Assembly (NCBI GenBank): GCA_016926625.1
Contig: JAFGOE010000083.1
Coordinates: 1-64,000 of the forward strand
Origin: Candidatus Zhuqueibacterota bacterium
GTDB taxonomy: Bacteria; Zhuqueibacterota; Zhuqueibacteria; Thermofontimicrobiales; Thiofontviventaceae
Direction: 5' to 3'
Length of the DNA stretch: 64,000 bases
Part shown: piece by piece, positions 19,078 to 28,388 of the stretch
How the letters are laid out: every line of letters starts with the position of its first letter
How positions within the stretch are numbered: position 1 is the first letter of the stretch
The notes under the pieces: generated by a model
Seen by the model: the letters and a program-made list of their open reading frames with translations, nothing else
Database searches by the model: none
What the model was told of the DNA's origin: nothing
Position numbers and translations under genes: made by a program

Positions 19078-19152
19078 ATTGTATCTTAATATCTTAAAAA
19101 GACAATTTTGTAGTTTATAATTTACTGTGGATAGAAACATGAGGGGTCGCTG

Positions 19153-20718
19153 ATGAAAAAAGAGGCGCGACTGATGAAACGGAAGCCCACTTTATCCTCC
19201 TTAAAGAGGAAATTAAACATCTTAGGTGAAATCAATCAGTTTATCAACAGGAATTTAGAGATTTCGACGACTTACAGCGGGATCATCCAGATACTGGAGA
19301 AGTCGTATCCGATTAAGGCCGGTGTGATTTATCTGCTGGATAGCGGCAGAAAAAATTTGGAATGCGTCGCGTCGTACGGTTTTTCAAGAGATGAATTAAG
19401 GCTTTCGTTTTCTGTCGCAGAAGGATTGACAGGCAGGGTAGCGGATACGGGCAAACCGGTCATCATTCCGCAGGTCAGTAAGGAACCACTGTTAAGGGAA
19501 CCGGTCGAGTTTATTACCTTTAATATCGAACGAGAGTTGTCGTTCATTAGCGTTCCTATCTCATTAGATTTTCAAATTTTCGGTGTCATGAACATCATCA
19601 TGCCTTACAGTCCGACGAGGGATTACGAGACGACGCTCCAGTTTTTTACGCTGGTCGCTTCTGCTCTTCTGCAGCCTGTTACGGTCAGGGATATAATCGA
19701 GCATGAGCGTCAGAAACTGATCGATGAAAACGTCAGGCTTAAGCAGAAATTGCAGGATGAATTCCGATTTAACAATATCATCGGAAACAGTCACGAGATG
19801 CGCGATGTACTGGAACAGGTGGCGCGCGTTTCGCGACTAAACGCGACGGTGCTGATACGGGGTGAATCAGGTACCGGGAAAGAATTAATAGCGGAAGCTA
19901 TCCATTACAACTCGCAGCGTAAGGACAAGCCGTTCATTCGTGTGAATTGTGCTGCCATTCCGGAGAATCTGATCGAATCTGAATTCTTTGGATTCGAAAA
20001 AGGAGCGTTCACAGGAGCTGATTATCAGAAAAAAGGTCGCTTCGAATTGGCGGATAAGGGGACTATCTTTCTCGATGAGGTCGGTGAGTTATCACCACTA
20101 ACTCAGGTTAAGCTGCTGCGGGTGCTTCAAAAACAGGAGTTCGAACGAGTAGGGGGCACAGAGACTATCCGTGTGGATATCCGGATTATTACGGCGACCA
20201 ATTCTAACCTCGAAGAGTTAATGAATGAAGGACACTTCAGAGAAGATTTGTATTATCGACTGAACGTCTTCTCGATCTATCTGCCGCCGCTGCGTGAGAG
20301 AAAGACCGATATCCTCTTGCTGGCTGACCACTTCATGTTAAAGTATGGCAAAAAGCATGGAAAATCGATTAAACGCATCTCCACTCCCGCTATCGATATG
20401 TTGATGCGCTATCACTGGCCGGGCAATGTGCGGGAACTGGAAAATTGTATTGAGCGAGCCGTTATCCTGTGCGAGGACGAGGTGATTCATTCATATAATT
20501 TACCACCCACACTGCAAACGGCGGAGAGTAGTAATACCACACCGCGGTTAACACTGAAGGATGCGATTGCCTCGTATGAGAAAGAGTTAATTCAGGATGC
20601 TCTGAAGTCGGCCCGCGGTAATCGGGCGAAAGCAGCTCGCTTGCTCGATACGACGGAGAGAATTATGGCATACAAGATAAAAAATTATGAAATAAATGTG
20701 ACCAAGTTCAAATCGTAG
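19153..20718 (+). CDS. NifA-like sigma-54 activator with GAF domain
   Basis: A 521-residue enhancer-binding protein. It has an N-terminal GAF sensor domain (about 30-180; AGVIYLLDSGRKNLECVASY, LTGRVADTGKPVIIP). The AAA+ domain follows (about 205-440), with Walker A GESGTGKE, the sigma-54 contact loop GAFTGA, Walker B TIFLDEVGEL and the sensor II region WPGNVRELENCIERAVIL. A Fis-type helix-turn-helix closes it (ARGNRAKAARLLDTTERI). The GAF-AAA-Fis order and the HTH resemble NifA, but no nif genes are near. Divergence from glnA, which has a sigma-54 promoter, suggests it activates glnA in response to a nitrogen or carbon signal. That link is inference. Confidence 0.9.
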   Translation: MKKEARLMKRKPTLSSLKRKLNILGEINQFINRNLEISTTYSGIIQILEKSYPIKAGVIYLLDSGRKNLECVASYGFSRDELRLSFSVAEGLTGRVADTGKPVIIPQVSKEPLLREPVEFITFNIERELSFISVPISLDFQIFGVMNIIMPYSPTRDYETTLQFFTLVASALLQPVTVRDIIEHERQKLIDENVRLKQKLQDEFRFNNIIGNSHEMRDVLEQVARVSRLNATVLIRGESGTGKELIAEAIHYNSQRKDKPFIRVNCAAIPENLIESEFFGFEKGAFTGADYQKKGRFELADKGTIFLDEVGELSPLTQVKLLRVLQKQEFERVGGTETIRVDIRIITATNSNLEELMNEGHFREDLYYRLNVFSIYLPPLRERKTDILLLADHFMLKYGKKHGKSIKRISTPAIDMLMRYHWPGNVRELENCIERAVILCEDEVIHSYNLPPTLQTAESSNTTPRLTLKDAIASYEKELIQDALKSARGNRAKAARLLDTTERIMAYKIKNYEINVTKFKS

Positions 20719-20812
20719 CGACGGTATCATCAGTGGTTCAATTGAGCTATGTATTAAATTAGACAGATTAAGATGATGGGAAATGTCTACATATCGTTGT
20801 GGTACAATCTCA

Positions 20813-20852
20813 CTCTATTGAACATTTGATACAGCCTCCACGCTCAATAGAG
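20813..20852 (+). repeat. inverted repeat after activator gene
   Basis: CTCTATTGA (20813-20821) and TCAATAGAG (20844-20852) form a perfect nine-base stem with a 22-base loop in the 235-bp gap between the activator and the next lipoprotein gene. There is no T run after it, so the role (mRNA 3' hairpin or operator) is unclear. Confidence 0.4.
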
Positions 20853-20953
20853 AGATATGAAGCACTGTCCGTATTTTACATCATACTTTGGTGATATCGA
20901 ATGAAATGCATTATTTATCGTACAACGTGTGCGGTTAGAAAAACAGGGAGTAT

Positions 20954-21346
20954 ATGAAACGAGTAAATTATCTTTTAATTATGATCTTGTCCATCGCTAT
21001 TTTCTCATATTGTAGCGATCGTGGCAGTAAGGCGAAAGTCTGGTTGAATGAGTACCAGTTGACTGCAGGGGATGAATTGGTGATCTATTTTACTGTACCT
21101 TTAACGTTTCCTGAAGATGGTTGGATCGGGATTTTACCGTCGCATGATGACCATGGGATCGGCCACTGGGATATGCCCGGACTGATGTTCAAGGAATTGA
21201 TCGCTGGCCGAACCATGGATTCGTTACGTGTCATCATCACCGATGATATGCTGGGTGACTGGGATGTGAGAATGTATAAGAACTCCAACGACGGTACAGA
21301 GGTTTTCTCCATCCCTTTTCGAATCCAGGAATCGTTAGATCAATAG
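20954..21346 (+). CDS. small hypothetical lipoprotein
   Basis: A 130-residue protein. It has a short hydrophobic N-terminus (LLIMILSIAIFSY) and Cys20 in a lipobox-like context (FSYCSD). The remaining ~105 residues look like one beta-sandwich domain: KVWLNEYQLTAGDELVIYFT, then DGWIGILPS and a closing WDVRMYKNSNDGTEVFSIPF. This recalls Ig-like domains that open with a Ca-independent strand, but I recognise no family. The Shine-Dalgarno is GGGAG before ATG 20954. The function is unknown, and it stands alone before a 370-bp gap. Confidence 0.72.
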   Translation: MKRVNYLLIMILSIAIFSYCSDRGSKAKVWLNEYQLTAGDELVIYFTVPLTFPEDGWIGILPSHDDHGIGHWDMPGLMFKELIAGRTMDSLRVIITDDMLGDWDVRMYKNSNDGTEVFSIPFRIQESLDQ

Positions 21347-21716
21347 TCGCTGATTCATGCCTATGTTGCACGGGTTTGAAATTGGAGGCAAAGTACCGCG
21401 GGAAACTCAGGCAAACAGGTCGTTTTATACTCGATTATCTGTTGAGTGAGTACTTCACGCTGCGGCGTTCAAAGGGACAACAAATGTCAAGTCAGTACGT
21501 ATAAGAATCTATATCCGGTCTATAAACCGTCATGTTCGTTCATGAGTTTGAAAAATTTGTCAGGGAAATACCTTGTTTTCCTACTGCGTTTGCTAAAAGT
21601 GAATATCACGCCGAATGTAGTTCTCATCGAACAAGGCGCTCAGCAACCGCTAAAAACCAGATCGAATCTGATGAAAAGATATCAAATTGATTGGCTTACT
21701 GTACACAGGTGGAGCA
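21347..21716. other. 370-bp gap before asparaginase gene
   Basis: No supported gene. A 94-codon open frame (21446-21730) lacks any recognisable features and runs into the asparaginase gene. The segment at about 21380-21422 (GGAGGCAAAGTACC, then CTCAGGCAAACAGG) has purine-rich, riboswitch-like blocks, but I could not fit it to a known aptamer. It may be a leader of the asparaginase mRNA. Confidence 0.35.
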
Positions 21717-22733
21717 ATGGAACCGATTAAAAATATATTGATTTTGTTTTGCGGCGGCACACTGGTTATGGAAGAGGATGAGACAGGGACTCTACAGATC
21801 CCTCCAGAAGAGCGCGCCATCGAAAATTTGCTGTCGATAGAACCCCGGCTGGGGGAGATCGCGCATGTGGATGTACTCTATATCGACAACATCGATAGCA
21901 CCAACATCTGTCCGGATCACTGGGACCGTATCGCCGATGCCATCGCAAGGCGCTATGACGACTATGAGGGATTCGTCATTACTCACGGAACAGATACCAT
22001 GGCCTATACGGCAAGCGCATTGTCCTATGTGTTACAAAATCTGGGTAAACCGGTCATATTGACCGGTGCACAGATCCCCGGAAGCCACATTGAATCGGAC
22101 GCCCGACGCAACCTGACCAACGCCATCAGGGTGGCGACGATGGATGTATCCGGTGTGATGATTGTGTTTGGTGAGGCGATTATTCTTGGGGCACGAGCGA
22201 CAAAGTTCTCTGAATCCAAGCTGGATGCTTTCGAAACTGCCAACTGGGATGCCATGGGTGAGATACGCATTGATGTTCGGTTCAGTGACGATAGAAAGCT
22301 CCGACACTCAGGGAAATTGCGACTCGAAAAAGGATTTCAACCGGATATCGCCGTCATTACGTTGATTCCGGGCACCCCTGTCAACATGCTGATTCATCTG
22401 CTGGATAGCGGTATCAAAGGCCTGATCCTTCGCGGCTATGGTCCGGGTAACATCGCGTATCAATATCTCGACGTCATCCGCCATTCGAATTCGTTAAACG
22501 TTCCTGTGATCGTACACACACAATGCAGCGAAGGAGCAACCCTGATGCACTTATATGACGTGGGCAAGAGGGCATTAGAGCTGGGTGCGATTCAAGCTTA
22601 TGACATGAGCATCGAAAGTGTTTCCACGAAATTGATGTGGGCTTTAAGGCATGCTGAATCGTATAACGATATAAAGGCCATTATGCATAAAAATTATTGC
22701 GGAGAGATCAATAAGGAGGCCAAGATCTTTTAA
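21717..22733 (+). CDS. L-asparaginase, type I (cytoplasmic)
   Basis: Asparaginase hydrolyses asparagine to aspartate and ammonia. The N-terminal nucleophile motif is ILFCGGTLVM, and the second active-site block is THGTDTMAYTASALSY with the catalytic Thr-Asp. KPVILTGAQIPGS follows. There is no signal peptide, so it is a cytosolic type I enzyme. I chose ATG 21717 because GGTGGAG lies just upstream; the frame reaches a TTG at 21687. The length is 338. Together with nearby glnA it gives this stretch a nitrogen-metabolism flavour, though the genes are not one operon. Confidence 0.92.
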   Translation: MEPIKNILILFCGGTLVMEEDETGTLQIPPEERAIENLLSIEPRLGEIAHVDVLYIDNIDSTNICPDHWDRIADAIARRYDDYEGFVITHGTDTMAYTASALSYVLQNLGKPVILTGAQIPGSHIESDARRNLTNAIRVATMDVSGVMIVFGEAIILGARATKFSESKLDAFETANWDAMGEIRIDVRFSDDRKLRHSGKLRLEKGFQPDIAVITLIPGTPVNMLIHLLDSGIKGLILRGYGPGNIAYQYLDVIRHSNSLNVPVIVHTQCSEGATLMHLYDVGKRALELGAIQAYDMSIESVSTKLMWALRHAESYNDIKAIMHKNYCGEINKEAKIF

Positions 22734-22756
22734 ACAAGAACAACGGAGAAAAACAA

Positions 22757-23194
22757 ATGAATAATCAATACGATGATTTTTACACCAGGCTTAGAGAGAA
22801 AATCAGAAAATGGGCGGAATCGAAGCAGGGTCATGATTATAAATGGAGTGAATATATACTCTTAGCACCTGACCTTGTGCATTTAATGATCAAGCTTCTC
22901 ATAGATGCTGAAGTCCCTACTTCACTGAAAAGCAAGATCGCGTTCGCGCTAGCTTATTTTATTTTACCATTAGACATCATACCTGAAGCTCTGACCGGTC
23001 CTGTCGGCTATATCGATGATATCGCATTGTCGGCTTATGTATTAAGCAGTGTATTAAACAATCTGGATCCGATGATCGTGCGCAGATATTGGGCCGGCGA
23101 TGAAGATATATTAAATATCGTGCAGCGTATTTTACTGACAGCAGAGGATATGATCGGAAAGGGCATCTGGCAAAAATTGAAAAAGTACTTATAA
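22757..23194 (+). CDS. YkvA family (DUF1232) protein
   Basis: A 145-residue protein with the DUF1232 core, a short helical membrane-associated hairpin with the signature LAYFILPLDIIPEAL followed by GYIDDIALSAYVLSSVL (about residues 72-105). Function unknown in the family. It starts 23 bp after the asparaginase stop with GGAGAAAA upstream, so it is probably co-transcribed with it. Confidence 0.85.
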   Translation: MNNQYDDFYTRLREKIRKWAESKQGHDYKWSEYILLAPDLVHLMIKLLIDAEVPTSLKSKIAFALAYFILPLDIIPEALTGPVGYIDDIALSAYVLSSVLNNLDPMIVRRYWAGDEDILNIVQRILLTAEDMIGKGIWQKLKKYL

Positions 23195-23248
23195 TCCAAA
23201 ATTATTCATCCACTTGATTTACGACAATCCGATAGGAATGTCCTGTTT

Positions 23249-25861
23249 ATGTCAGGAAAGGAAAATATTGTGTCTCACCATCAAATTACGATCATCGAAC
23301 GAAGCAACAATTTTGGGTCGGATCTGATAAAACTTAAAAATGATCCTGGATCATTAGGGAATAAGCTTGCCAGCTGGTTTGCTTCACTCATTGTGTTTCT
23401 GATCATCTCGAACTTCATGACCAATGTGCTCTCTTTCTTAGTCCTTATCGTACATCTCTATTTTCTGATCGTATTTTTAAAAGAGATCTATCAGCATATC
23501 AGAATACCGATTGAATTCATGCTTATTCTTATTTTTATTGGTTTCGTCTTATTATTTTACCTCAAGTCGCTCCTATTAACCTCGGATGATGCGCCATTTC
23601 TGAATGGAATTATTCGCTTATTTCACCATTTTGTATTATGGTGCATTGTTTTATTGTTCGGATTAGTATTGACGATCAATGCATCCGGTAAACGAGGGGA
23701 CCTGTTTTTATTTACTATTCTGGGTCTGGTTGGTCATTTTATACTTTCTGAGAATTATACTTATCTATATTATATTTTCTGTGGTCTGATAATTATTATT
23801 GAAATTTCGAGAACACGATGGTTAGAAGACCTTTCCAAAACCGAATGCTGGATCTATATGTTGGTGTTGGTGCTTTTCTATCGGATCACAGCTCAGCAGT
23901 CTCCTTACATTTATCCGCTCAGAACAGAAGAGCCAACTATCTTTCTGTACACCATGCCTTTTTATCTGTTTCTGCTCTTTAAATTTTATCTGCTGGCGAT
24001 GCTGATCAAATTACCCATTGTCTTAATCTATAATCATGCCGGTTTATCGAGAAAACTAAAAATTTCCGGACTGTTTCAATCGACCTTTCCGCAATTCATT
24101 CAATTCGTGATTCTTGTGCTCATGTTTTACCTGTTTATATCAAGCTGGCAGGCACAAAATTTAAGAAATCAGATCAATCGAGTGTTGAACACGATGGAAG
24201 ATTCTGAAGAAGGATCGATTATCAACTATCGAAAGATCAACGTGAGTGCTCTCAGAGGAGTCGATGATACGGTTTTGATAGATGATTCAAAAATCTCTCT
24301 GGCACAGTTGCCCGATGAGGGTGTCATCGATCTCAGCAACGAAGAGTCCGAAGTGAACGGTAATGTCCACTCCTACTGGTTGTTCTATAAACAGATAAAG
24401 GATTCTGTTAATTATCAATATTTCGTCAACATCGACACGACCTTTATGCAGTCGATTTCAAAAAATCTTCAGGTACTTGCCGGTACATCGATATTGGCCC
24501 ATCGGATCATGCCTTCCAAATGGACGTCCTATCTGTATGAACTTGATCTGATGCAGGGAAGAGGATTATTTCGCTACTTCCTCTTCGGATCGACACCGTC
24601 TAAAATCAAACCCGATCTGCGCGCGGATCTGCCTACTACAGGGGAACAGGTGTACGACGTTCGTCAGCATTTCGGTACGTTCATCAAGCAGGAAGGGCAT
24701 TTGAGTTTTGGCCGAATCTATATTCCTCTGGTAGGATTAAATCGGATCACCGATCGATATTTCGCCATGGATATTGTTTTCACAATCGGTGATGATTTAT
24801 TATGGTCTGGTCTGCCTCAGATATTTACGGTACTGACTATTATCTATTTTTTAATTAACATCTTCGTCATTCGTCGGGTGATCACCTTCGGGTCACAAAT
24901 CAATAAAATGATCGTTAATAAATTCAACCAATTGAAACATGGTATTCGACAGATCTCATCTGGCAATCTGGACTATAAAATCAGGCTGGGAGGAGAGGAT
25001 GAATTCGTGGAGTTAGCCGATCACTTCAACGAAATGGGTGATCGTTTGAAACAGACGATGGATGAGGCCCGGGAAAAAGACAGATTACAATACGAGTTGC
25101 ATTTGGCGAGACAGGTCCAACTGAGCCTTTTGCCTGAAACATTACCCGAGATACCCCATTATATTATTTCCGCATCCATGGAGACAGCGACTGAGGTGGG
25201 AGGCGATTTCTATGATTTTATGCCTCTCGGTAACGGCAAATACTTATTTTCGATTGGGGATGTATCCGGAAAAGGATCATCTGCCGCACTATATATGGCG
25301 CAGTATATGAGTCTGTTCCGCTATTCACGCCAGTTCACCAATGAACCAAAAAAGATAGCGCAGGGACTCAATGATTATTTCTCGGCGAATGTCAACGATT
25401 TACAGATTTTTATAACGGCGATCATCGGATTGTTGGACACGAACACGCATACCATTGAAATCATCAGGATGGGGCATACAGAACCGGTTATTATACCGGC
25501 TGATGATAGCAAAAAGATACGCTTTTTGAAGGCAAAAGGAATTGGTGTGGGATTGACACGTAAGTTTAAGACCTTCGACAGGTTAGTCGAAAGCAAAACT
25601 ATATCCATGGATAACGGGGATACCCTGTTTATGTATACGGATGGCATTATCGAAGCGAACAAGGTGGACAAGGGTGAGGATGGTGAAGGAACGTTTGAAC
25701 AGTATGGTGAAGAGAAATTATACGAAATCCTCACTAAAAACAGAAACAGAGCACCTTTTGAGCTGATTAAGCTGCTGGAAGAAGATATTGAACGGTTCTA
25801 TGATGGCAGGCCAAGAATCGATGATCAAACATTACTGATTATCCGACGCAGTGACGTATAG
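23249..25861 (+). CDS. membrane SpoIIE-type phosphatase with HAMP domain
   Basis: A large (870-residue) inner-membrane signalling phosphatase. The N-terminal ~300 residues contain about eight hydrophobic segments. An extracytoplasmic sensor-like region follows (about 305-525), then another membrane segment (LIYFLINIFVIRRVI-like, about 535). A HAMP linker (FNQLKHGIRQISSGNLDYKI) comes next, then a PP2C/SpoIIE domain (VQLSLLPETLP, VGGDFYDFMPLGNGKYLFSI, GDVSGKGSSAALYMAQYMS, YTDGIIEANK, DDQTLLIIR). It probably dephosphorylates an anti-sigma antagonist in response to an external signal. No partner is adjacent. GTCAGGAAAGG lies near the start, and the exact start (23249 or a later Met) is uncertain. 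Confidence 0.86.
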   Translation: MSGKENIVSHHQITIIERSNNFGSDLIKLKNDPGSLGNKLASWFASLIVFLIISNFMTNVLSFLVLIVHLYFLIVFLKEIYQHIRIPIEFMLILIFIGFVLLFYLKSLLLTSDDAPFLNGIIRLFHHFVLWCIVLLFGLVLTINASGKRGDLFLFTILGLVGHFILSENYTYLYYIFCGLIIIIEISRTRWLEDLSKTECWIYMLVLVLFYRITAQQSPYIYPLRTEEPTIFLYTMPFYLFLLFKFYLLAMLIKLPIVLIYNHAGLSRKLKISGLFQSTFPQFIQFVILVLMFYLFISSWQAQNLRNQINRVLNTMEDSEEGSIINYRKINVSALRGVDDTVLIDDSKISLAQLPDEGVIDLSNEESEVNGNVHSYWLFYKQIKDSVNYQYFVNIDTTFMQSISKNLQVLAGTSILAHRIMPSKWTSYLYELDLMQGRGLFRYFLFGSTPSKIKPDLRADLPTTGEQVYDVRQHFGTFIKQEGHLSFGRIYIPLVGLNRITDRYFAMDIVFTIGDDLLWSGLPQIFTVLTIIYFLINIFVIRRVITFGSQINKMIVNKFNQLKHGIRQISSGNLDYKIRLGGEDEFVELADHFNEMGDRLKQTMDEAREKDRLQYELHLARQVQLSLLPETLPEIPHYIISASMETATEVGGDFYDFMPLGNGKYLFSIGDVSGKGSSAALYMAQYMSLFRYSRQFTNEPKKIAQGLNDYFSANVNDLQIFITAIIGLLDTNTHTIEIIRMGHTEPVIIPADDSKKIRFLKAKGIGVGLTRKFKTFDRLVESKTISMDNGDTLFMYTDGIIEANKVDKGEDGEGTFEQYGEEKLYEILTKNRNRAPFELIKLLEEDIERFYDGRPRIDDQTLLIIRRSDV

Positions 25862-26126
25862 TGAATAGCCCCAGTTCGTCGCTTACCTTAAGCTTGCGCG
25901 GCTGAGATTGAAATAATCATCTGATGTGCATATGACAACCAATACACTCCAATTCGTTGCGTGCAATCCTTCTGGTTCATCGTGAAACGTTTTACAAAGC
26001 TCATTCAAAAAATTGAATTTCAATCCGATCCGCCTCGCAGAAAAATAGAGAGGATGAGCTATCCTTAAAGCGTAACGTTCGGATAGGTTCATCCGGATCT
26101 CTTGAAAAATCAAGGGGGCATACACA
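25862..26126. other. convergent intergenic region
   Basis: A 265-bp gap between the phosphatase (+) and the PLP enzyme gene (-). I see no gene. An open frame on the minus strand (80 codons) has low-complexity, unconvincing content. A short hairpin CTTGA-AAAA-TCAAG near 26102 is the only structure. Confidence 0.4.
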
Positions 26127-27317
26127 TCAAATTTTGTTCAGCGCCTGGTCAAGGTCCTTGATAATATCTCGATCGTCCTCACATCCCACGGATAGGCGTA
26201 CTAATTCATCGGTGATATGGGCTTCGTATCGTCTCTTTCTATCGACATTCGCATGGGTCATCGATGCCGGATGTTGTATCAAAGATTCTATCCCACCTAA
26301 TGACACGGCAAGAGTGATCAATTTTACATTATCCATAACGATCTTGCCGCCTTCCAATCCCTTTTTTACACCGAAGCTGATCATCGATCCGAAACCATCC
26401 ATCTGTTTTTTCGCCAATTCATGTTGAGGATGTTCCGGAAGGCCGGGATAGCTGACCCATTCAACGTTCGGATGATGTTTAAGAAATTCTGCTACTTTCA
26501 TCGCGTTTGATGTACTTTTTTCAAGTCTTAGAGCGAGGCTCCTTACGCCTCTGAGAACGAGCCATGCCTGGTGCGGATCCATCGTACCACCGAGATAACG
26601 CAGCACTTTTCTTAATTCCAGGAAATGCTCTTCAGTTTTAGTAATCAGGATACCTCCCACGATGTCCGAATGTCCATTGATAAATTTAGTGAGGCTGTGC
26701 AGGACGACATCGGCACCGTGATCGAGGGGACGTTGTAGGTAAGGACTGGAAAACGTGTTATCAACGGCAAAAATCAGATTGTGTTTTCGGGCGATCTCGG
26801 CGCATTTTTTTATATCGGTAAGCGCGATGGTCGGATTGGCAGGCGTTTCGATGTAGAGTAATCGGGTATTGGGTCGTATCTCTTTTTCTATGTTCGTCGT
26901 ATCGGATGTATCGACAAAGGTGCTTTGAACGCCGAATCTGGAGAAATCACGTTCCAGCACAGTACGCGAGGCTCCATAAACAGCCGAAGTGCTGATGACA
27001 TGGGCATCCTTATTCAGAAAGGTCATATATAATGTAGACACAGCCGCCATACCGGATGCAGTCGCCAGTCCATCATATCCATTTTCCAGATCGGCGACAC
27101 ATTTCTCCAGTGCTCTGATCGTCGGATTCGCGAGTCGCGTGTAGATAAAGCCCTCTTTTTTGCCTGAAAATTTATCGGCTCCGTCATTGGCATTCTTAAA
27201 GGCAAAGGTCGACGTCTGATAAATGGGAACGGATACTTCCCCAAAACGTATATCATCCTCCGATACACCGCCGTGTATTGCTTTCGTTGCTAAATGCATG
27301 TCACTATGATCTTTCAT
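26127..27317 (-). CDS. Cys/Met metabolism PLP-dependent enzyme
   Basis: A 396-residue trans-sulfuration enzyme of the cystathionine gamma-synthase / gamma-lyase / methionine gamma-lyase family. Motifs are VPIYQTSTFAFKNA, YTRLANPTIRALEKCVADLE, ATASGMAAVSTLYMTFL, AVDNTFSSPYLQRPLDHGAD and the PLP-lysine block HSLTKFINGHSDIVGG. The C-terminal LAVSLGGIESLIQHPASMTH is also diagnostic. Sequence alone does not separate the lyase from the synthase; the ISFGVKKGLEGG and MTHANV segments resemble gamma-lyases. It is probably cytosolic, acting in methionine/cysteine catabolism or interconversion. No sulfur genes are adjacent. Confidence 0.9.
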   Translation of the reverse strand: MKDHSDMHLATKAIHGGVSEDDIRFGEVSVPIYQTSTFAFKNANDGADKFSGKKEGFIYTRLANPTIRALEKCVADLENGYDGLATASGMAAVSTLYMTFLNKDAHVISTSAVYGASRTVLERDFSRFGVQSTFVDTSDTTNIEKEIRPNTRLLYIETPANPTIALTDIKKCAEIARKHNLIFAVDNTFSSPYLQRPLDHGADVVLHSLTKFINGHSDIVGGILITKTEEHFLELRKVLRYLGGTMDPHQAWLVLRGVRSLALRLEKSTSNAMKVAEFLKHHPNVEWVSYPGLPEHPQHELAKKQMDGFGSMISFGVKKGLEGGKIVMDNVKLITLAVSLGGIESLIQHPASMTHANVDRKRRYEAHITDELVRLSVGCEDDRDIIKDLDQALNKI

Positions 27318-27367
27318 TATGCCTCCAATTTACATAAAAAGTTATCGTTCCTGCGGGTAAAAAAGAG

Positions 27368-28246
27368 CTAAGGAACGATTGAATATACGGTTTTGAAATT
27401 GAGTTTGGCGACTTCCTTCAGCGCATCGGTTCCGTAGCGGTTAATAAAATTTTTTCCCGCCTGGATAACGCCTGAACCCGCTCCTTTGGGTAGTTCGATT
27501 TGAAATTTATGATTAAGATTACTCAGTTGACTCAGAAATTCGTGTCGCGCCAGAATTGAGGCGGCGGCGACAGCCGGATTTTTTTCAGCCCGTGTTTGTT
27601 GTATCAATTGAACCCGGATGTGCTTCTCGTGTAGCGCATCGGCAATGTAAGATTCATCTCCGAATTTATCGGACAAAATAACATGGCAGTCAACCTGTTT
27701 AAGAACAGCTTCTATGGCCTGCGCGTGTGCTTCGCCTAAAAGTGCGTTTAGATTATTCGATTTCGGATAGAGTTGATTGTATTTCAGCGGGGTCAATGTA
27801 ACGATCGAGTGGATAAAAGTCTGCCCGATAAGTTCGGCAAAGCGGTGAATTGATTGGTCCGAAATATATTTACTATCGCGCAGCTCAGCGGCCAGCCGGG
27901 TTTGAAGGTCCTGCCTGGTTATATAGACGGCGGCTACGCACAGGGGTCCGAAAAAATCACCTTTTCCTGATTCATCGGTTCCAATCCAGCTCTGTAGATC
28001 TGCGATATGTTCGAGTCCTTCGAATCGGTTCGAGGCGTCGAATAAACGATTCGAATAGTATTCTGCCTCGTCTCCTTGTAGAAGAAGTTTGCCGCTCTTA
28101 AAAAACGTGATGGTGGTCTTGTCCTTACGGGCTCGCCAAAACGCATAGTCTGCTGGCTTGAATGTGAAGCCGTTGTCGGATAATTGCTTTTTCAACGTCG
28201 GTTCGTTAGCGATATCATGTTTAAGAGAGATGATGTTCCTTGTCAT
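27368..28246 (-). CDS. rnhC: ribonuclease HIII
   Basis: RNase HIII cleaves RNA in RNA-DNA hybrids. The N-terminal TBP-like substrate-binding domain (about 1-85; FWRARKDKTTITFFKSGKLL) precedes the RNase H fold. Active-site acidic residues are in WIGTDESGKGDFFGPL and RDSKYISDQSI. The terminal part has NPAVAAASILARHEFL. The length of 292 fits. RNase HIII rather than HII is identified by the N-terminal extension and the DESGKGDFFGP motif. Confidence 0.9.
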   Translation of the reverse strand: MTRNIISLKHDIANEPTLKKQLSDNGFTFKPADYAFWRARKDKTTITFFKSGKLLLQGDEAEYYSNRLFDASNRFEGLEHIADLQSWIGTDESGKGDFFGPLCVAAVYITRQDLQTRLAAELRDSKYISDQSIHRFAELIGQTFIHSIVTLTPLKYNQLYPKSNNLNALLGEAHAQAIEAVLKQVDCHVILSDKFGDESYIADALHEKHIRVQLIQQTRAEKNPAVAAASILARHEFLSQLSNLNHKFQIELPKGAGSGVIQAGKNFINRYGTDALKEVAKLNFKTVYSIVP

Positions 28247-28388
28247 AGTCCTTTAATCGATGCTATGATGATGGTTACTGTATTCATAGGTATAATTGAT
28301 TACGTTTCAGAGTGAACATTCTATTTTATTTTCCAATCGGGTAAATCGTGTGAACCCAATGTCGATCGATGCTTGAATGTTGATTTTG

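Larger units (their letters stand above)
18707..19152. other. divergent glnA/activator intergenic region
   Basis: This 446-bp AT-rich region holds no gene. It contains the glnA sigma-54 promoter (18813-18827), dyads at 19008-19077 and the leader of the divergent activator gene, which has GAGGGG six bases before its ATG. I could not pick a confident promoter for the plus-strand gene. Confidence 0.6.

Noticed and set aside
19153..20718. nitrogen fixation regulator NifA proper
   Set aside because: The domain order matches NifA, but no nif genes are in the window, so I only call it NifA-like.
21446..21730. 94-codon open frame before asparaginase
   Set aside because: No recognisable domain, odd composition, and it overlaps the asparaginase start, which has a better ribosome-binding site.
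25883..26125. 80-codon frame on the minus strand
   Set aside because: No family resemblance or ribosome-binding site; it lies in a convergent gap.
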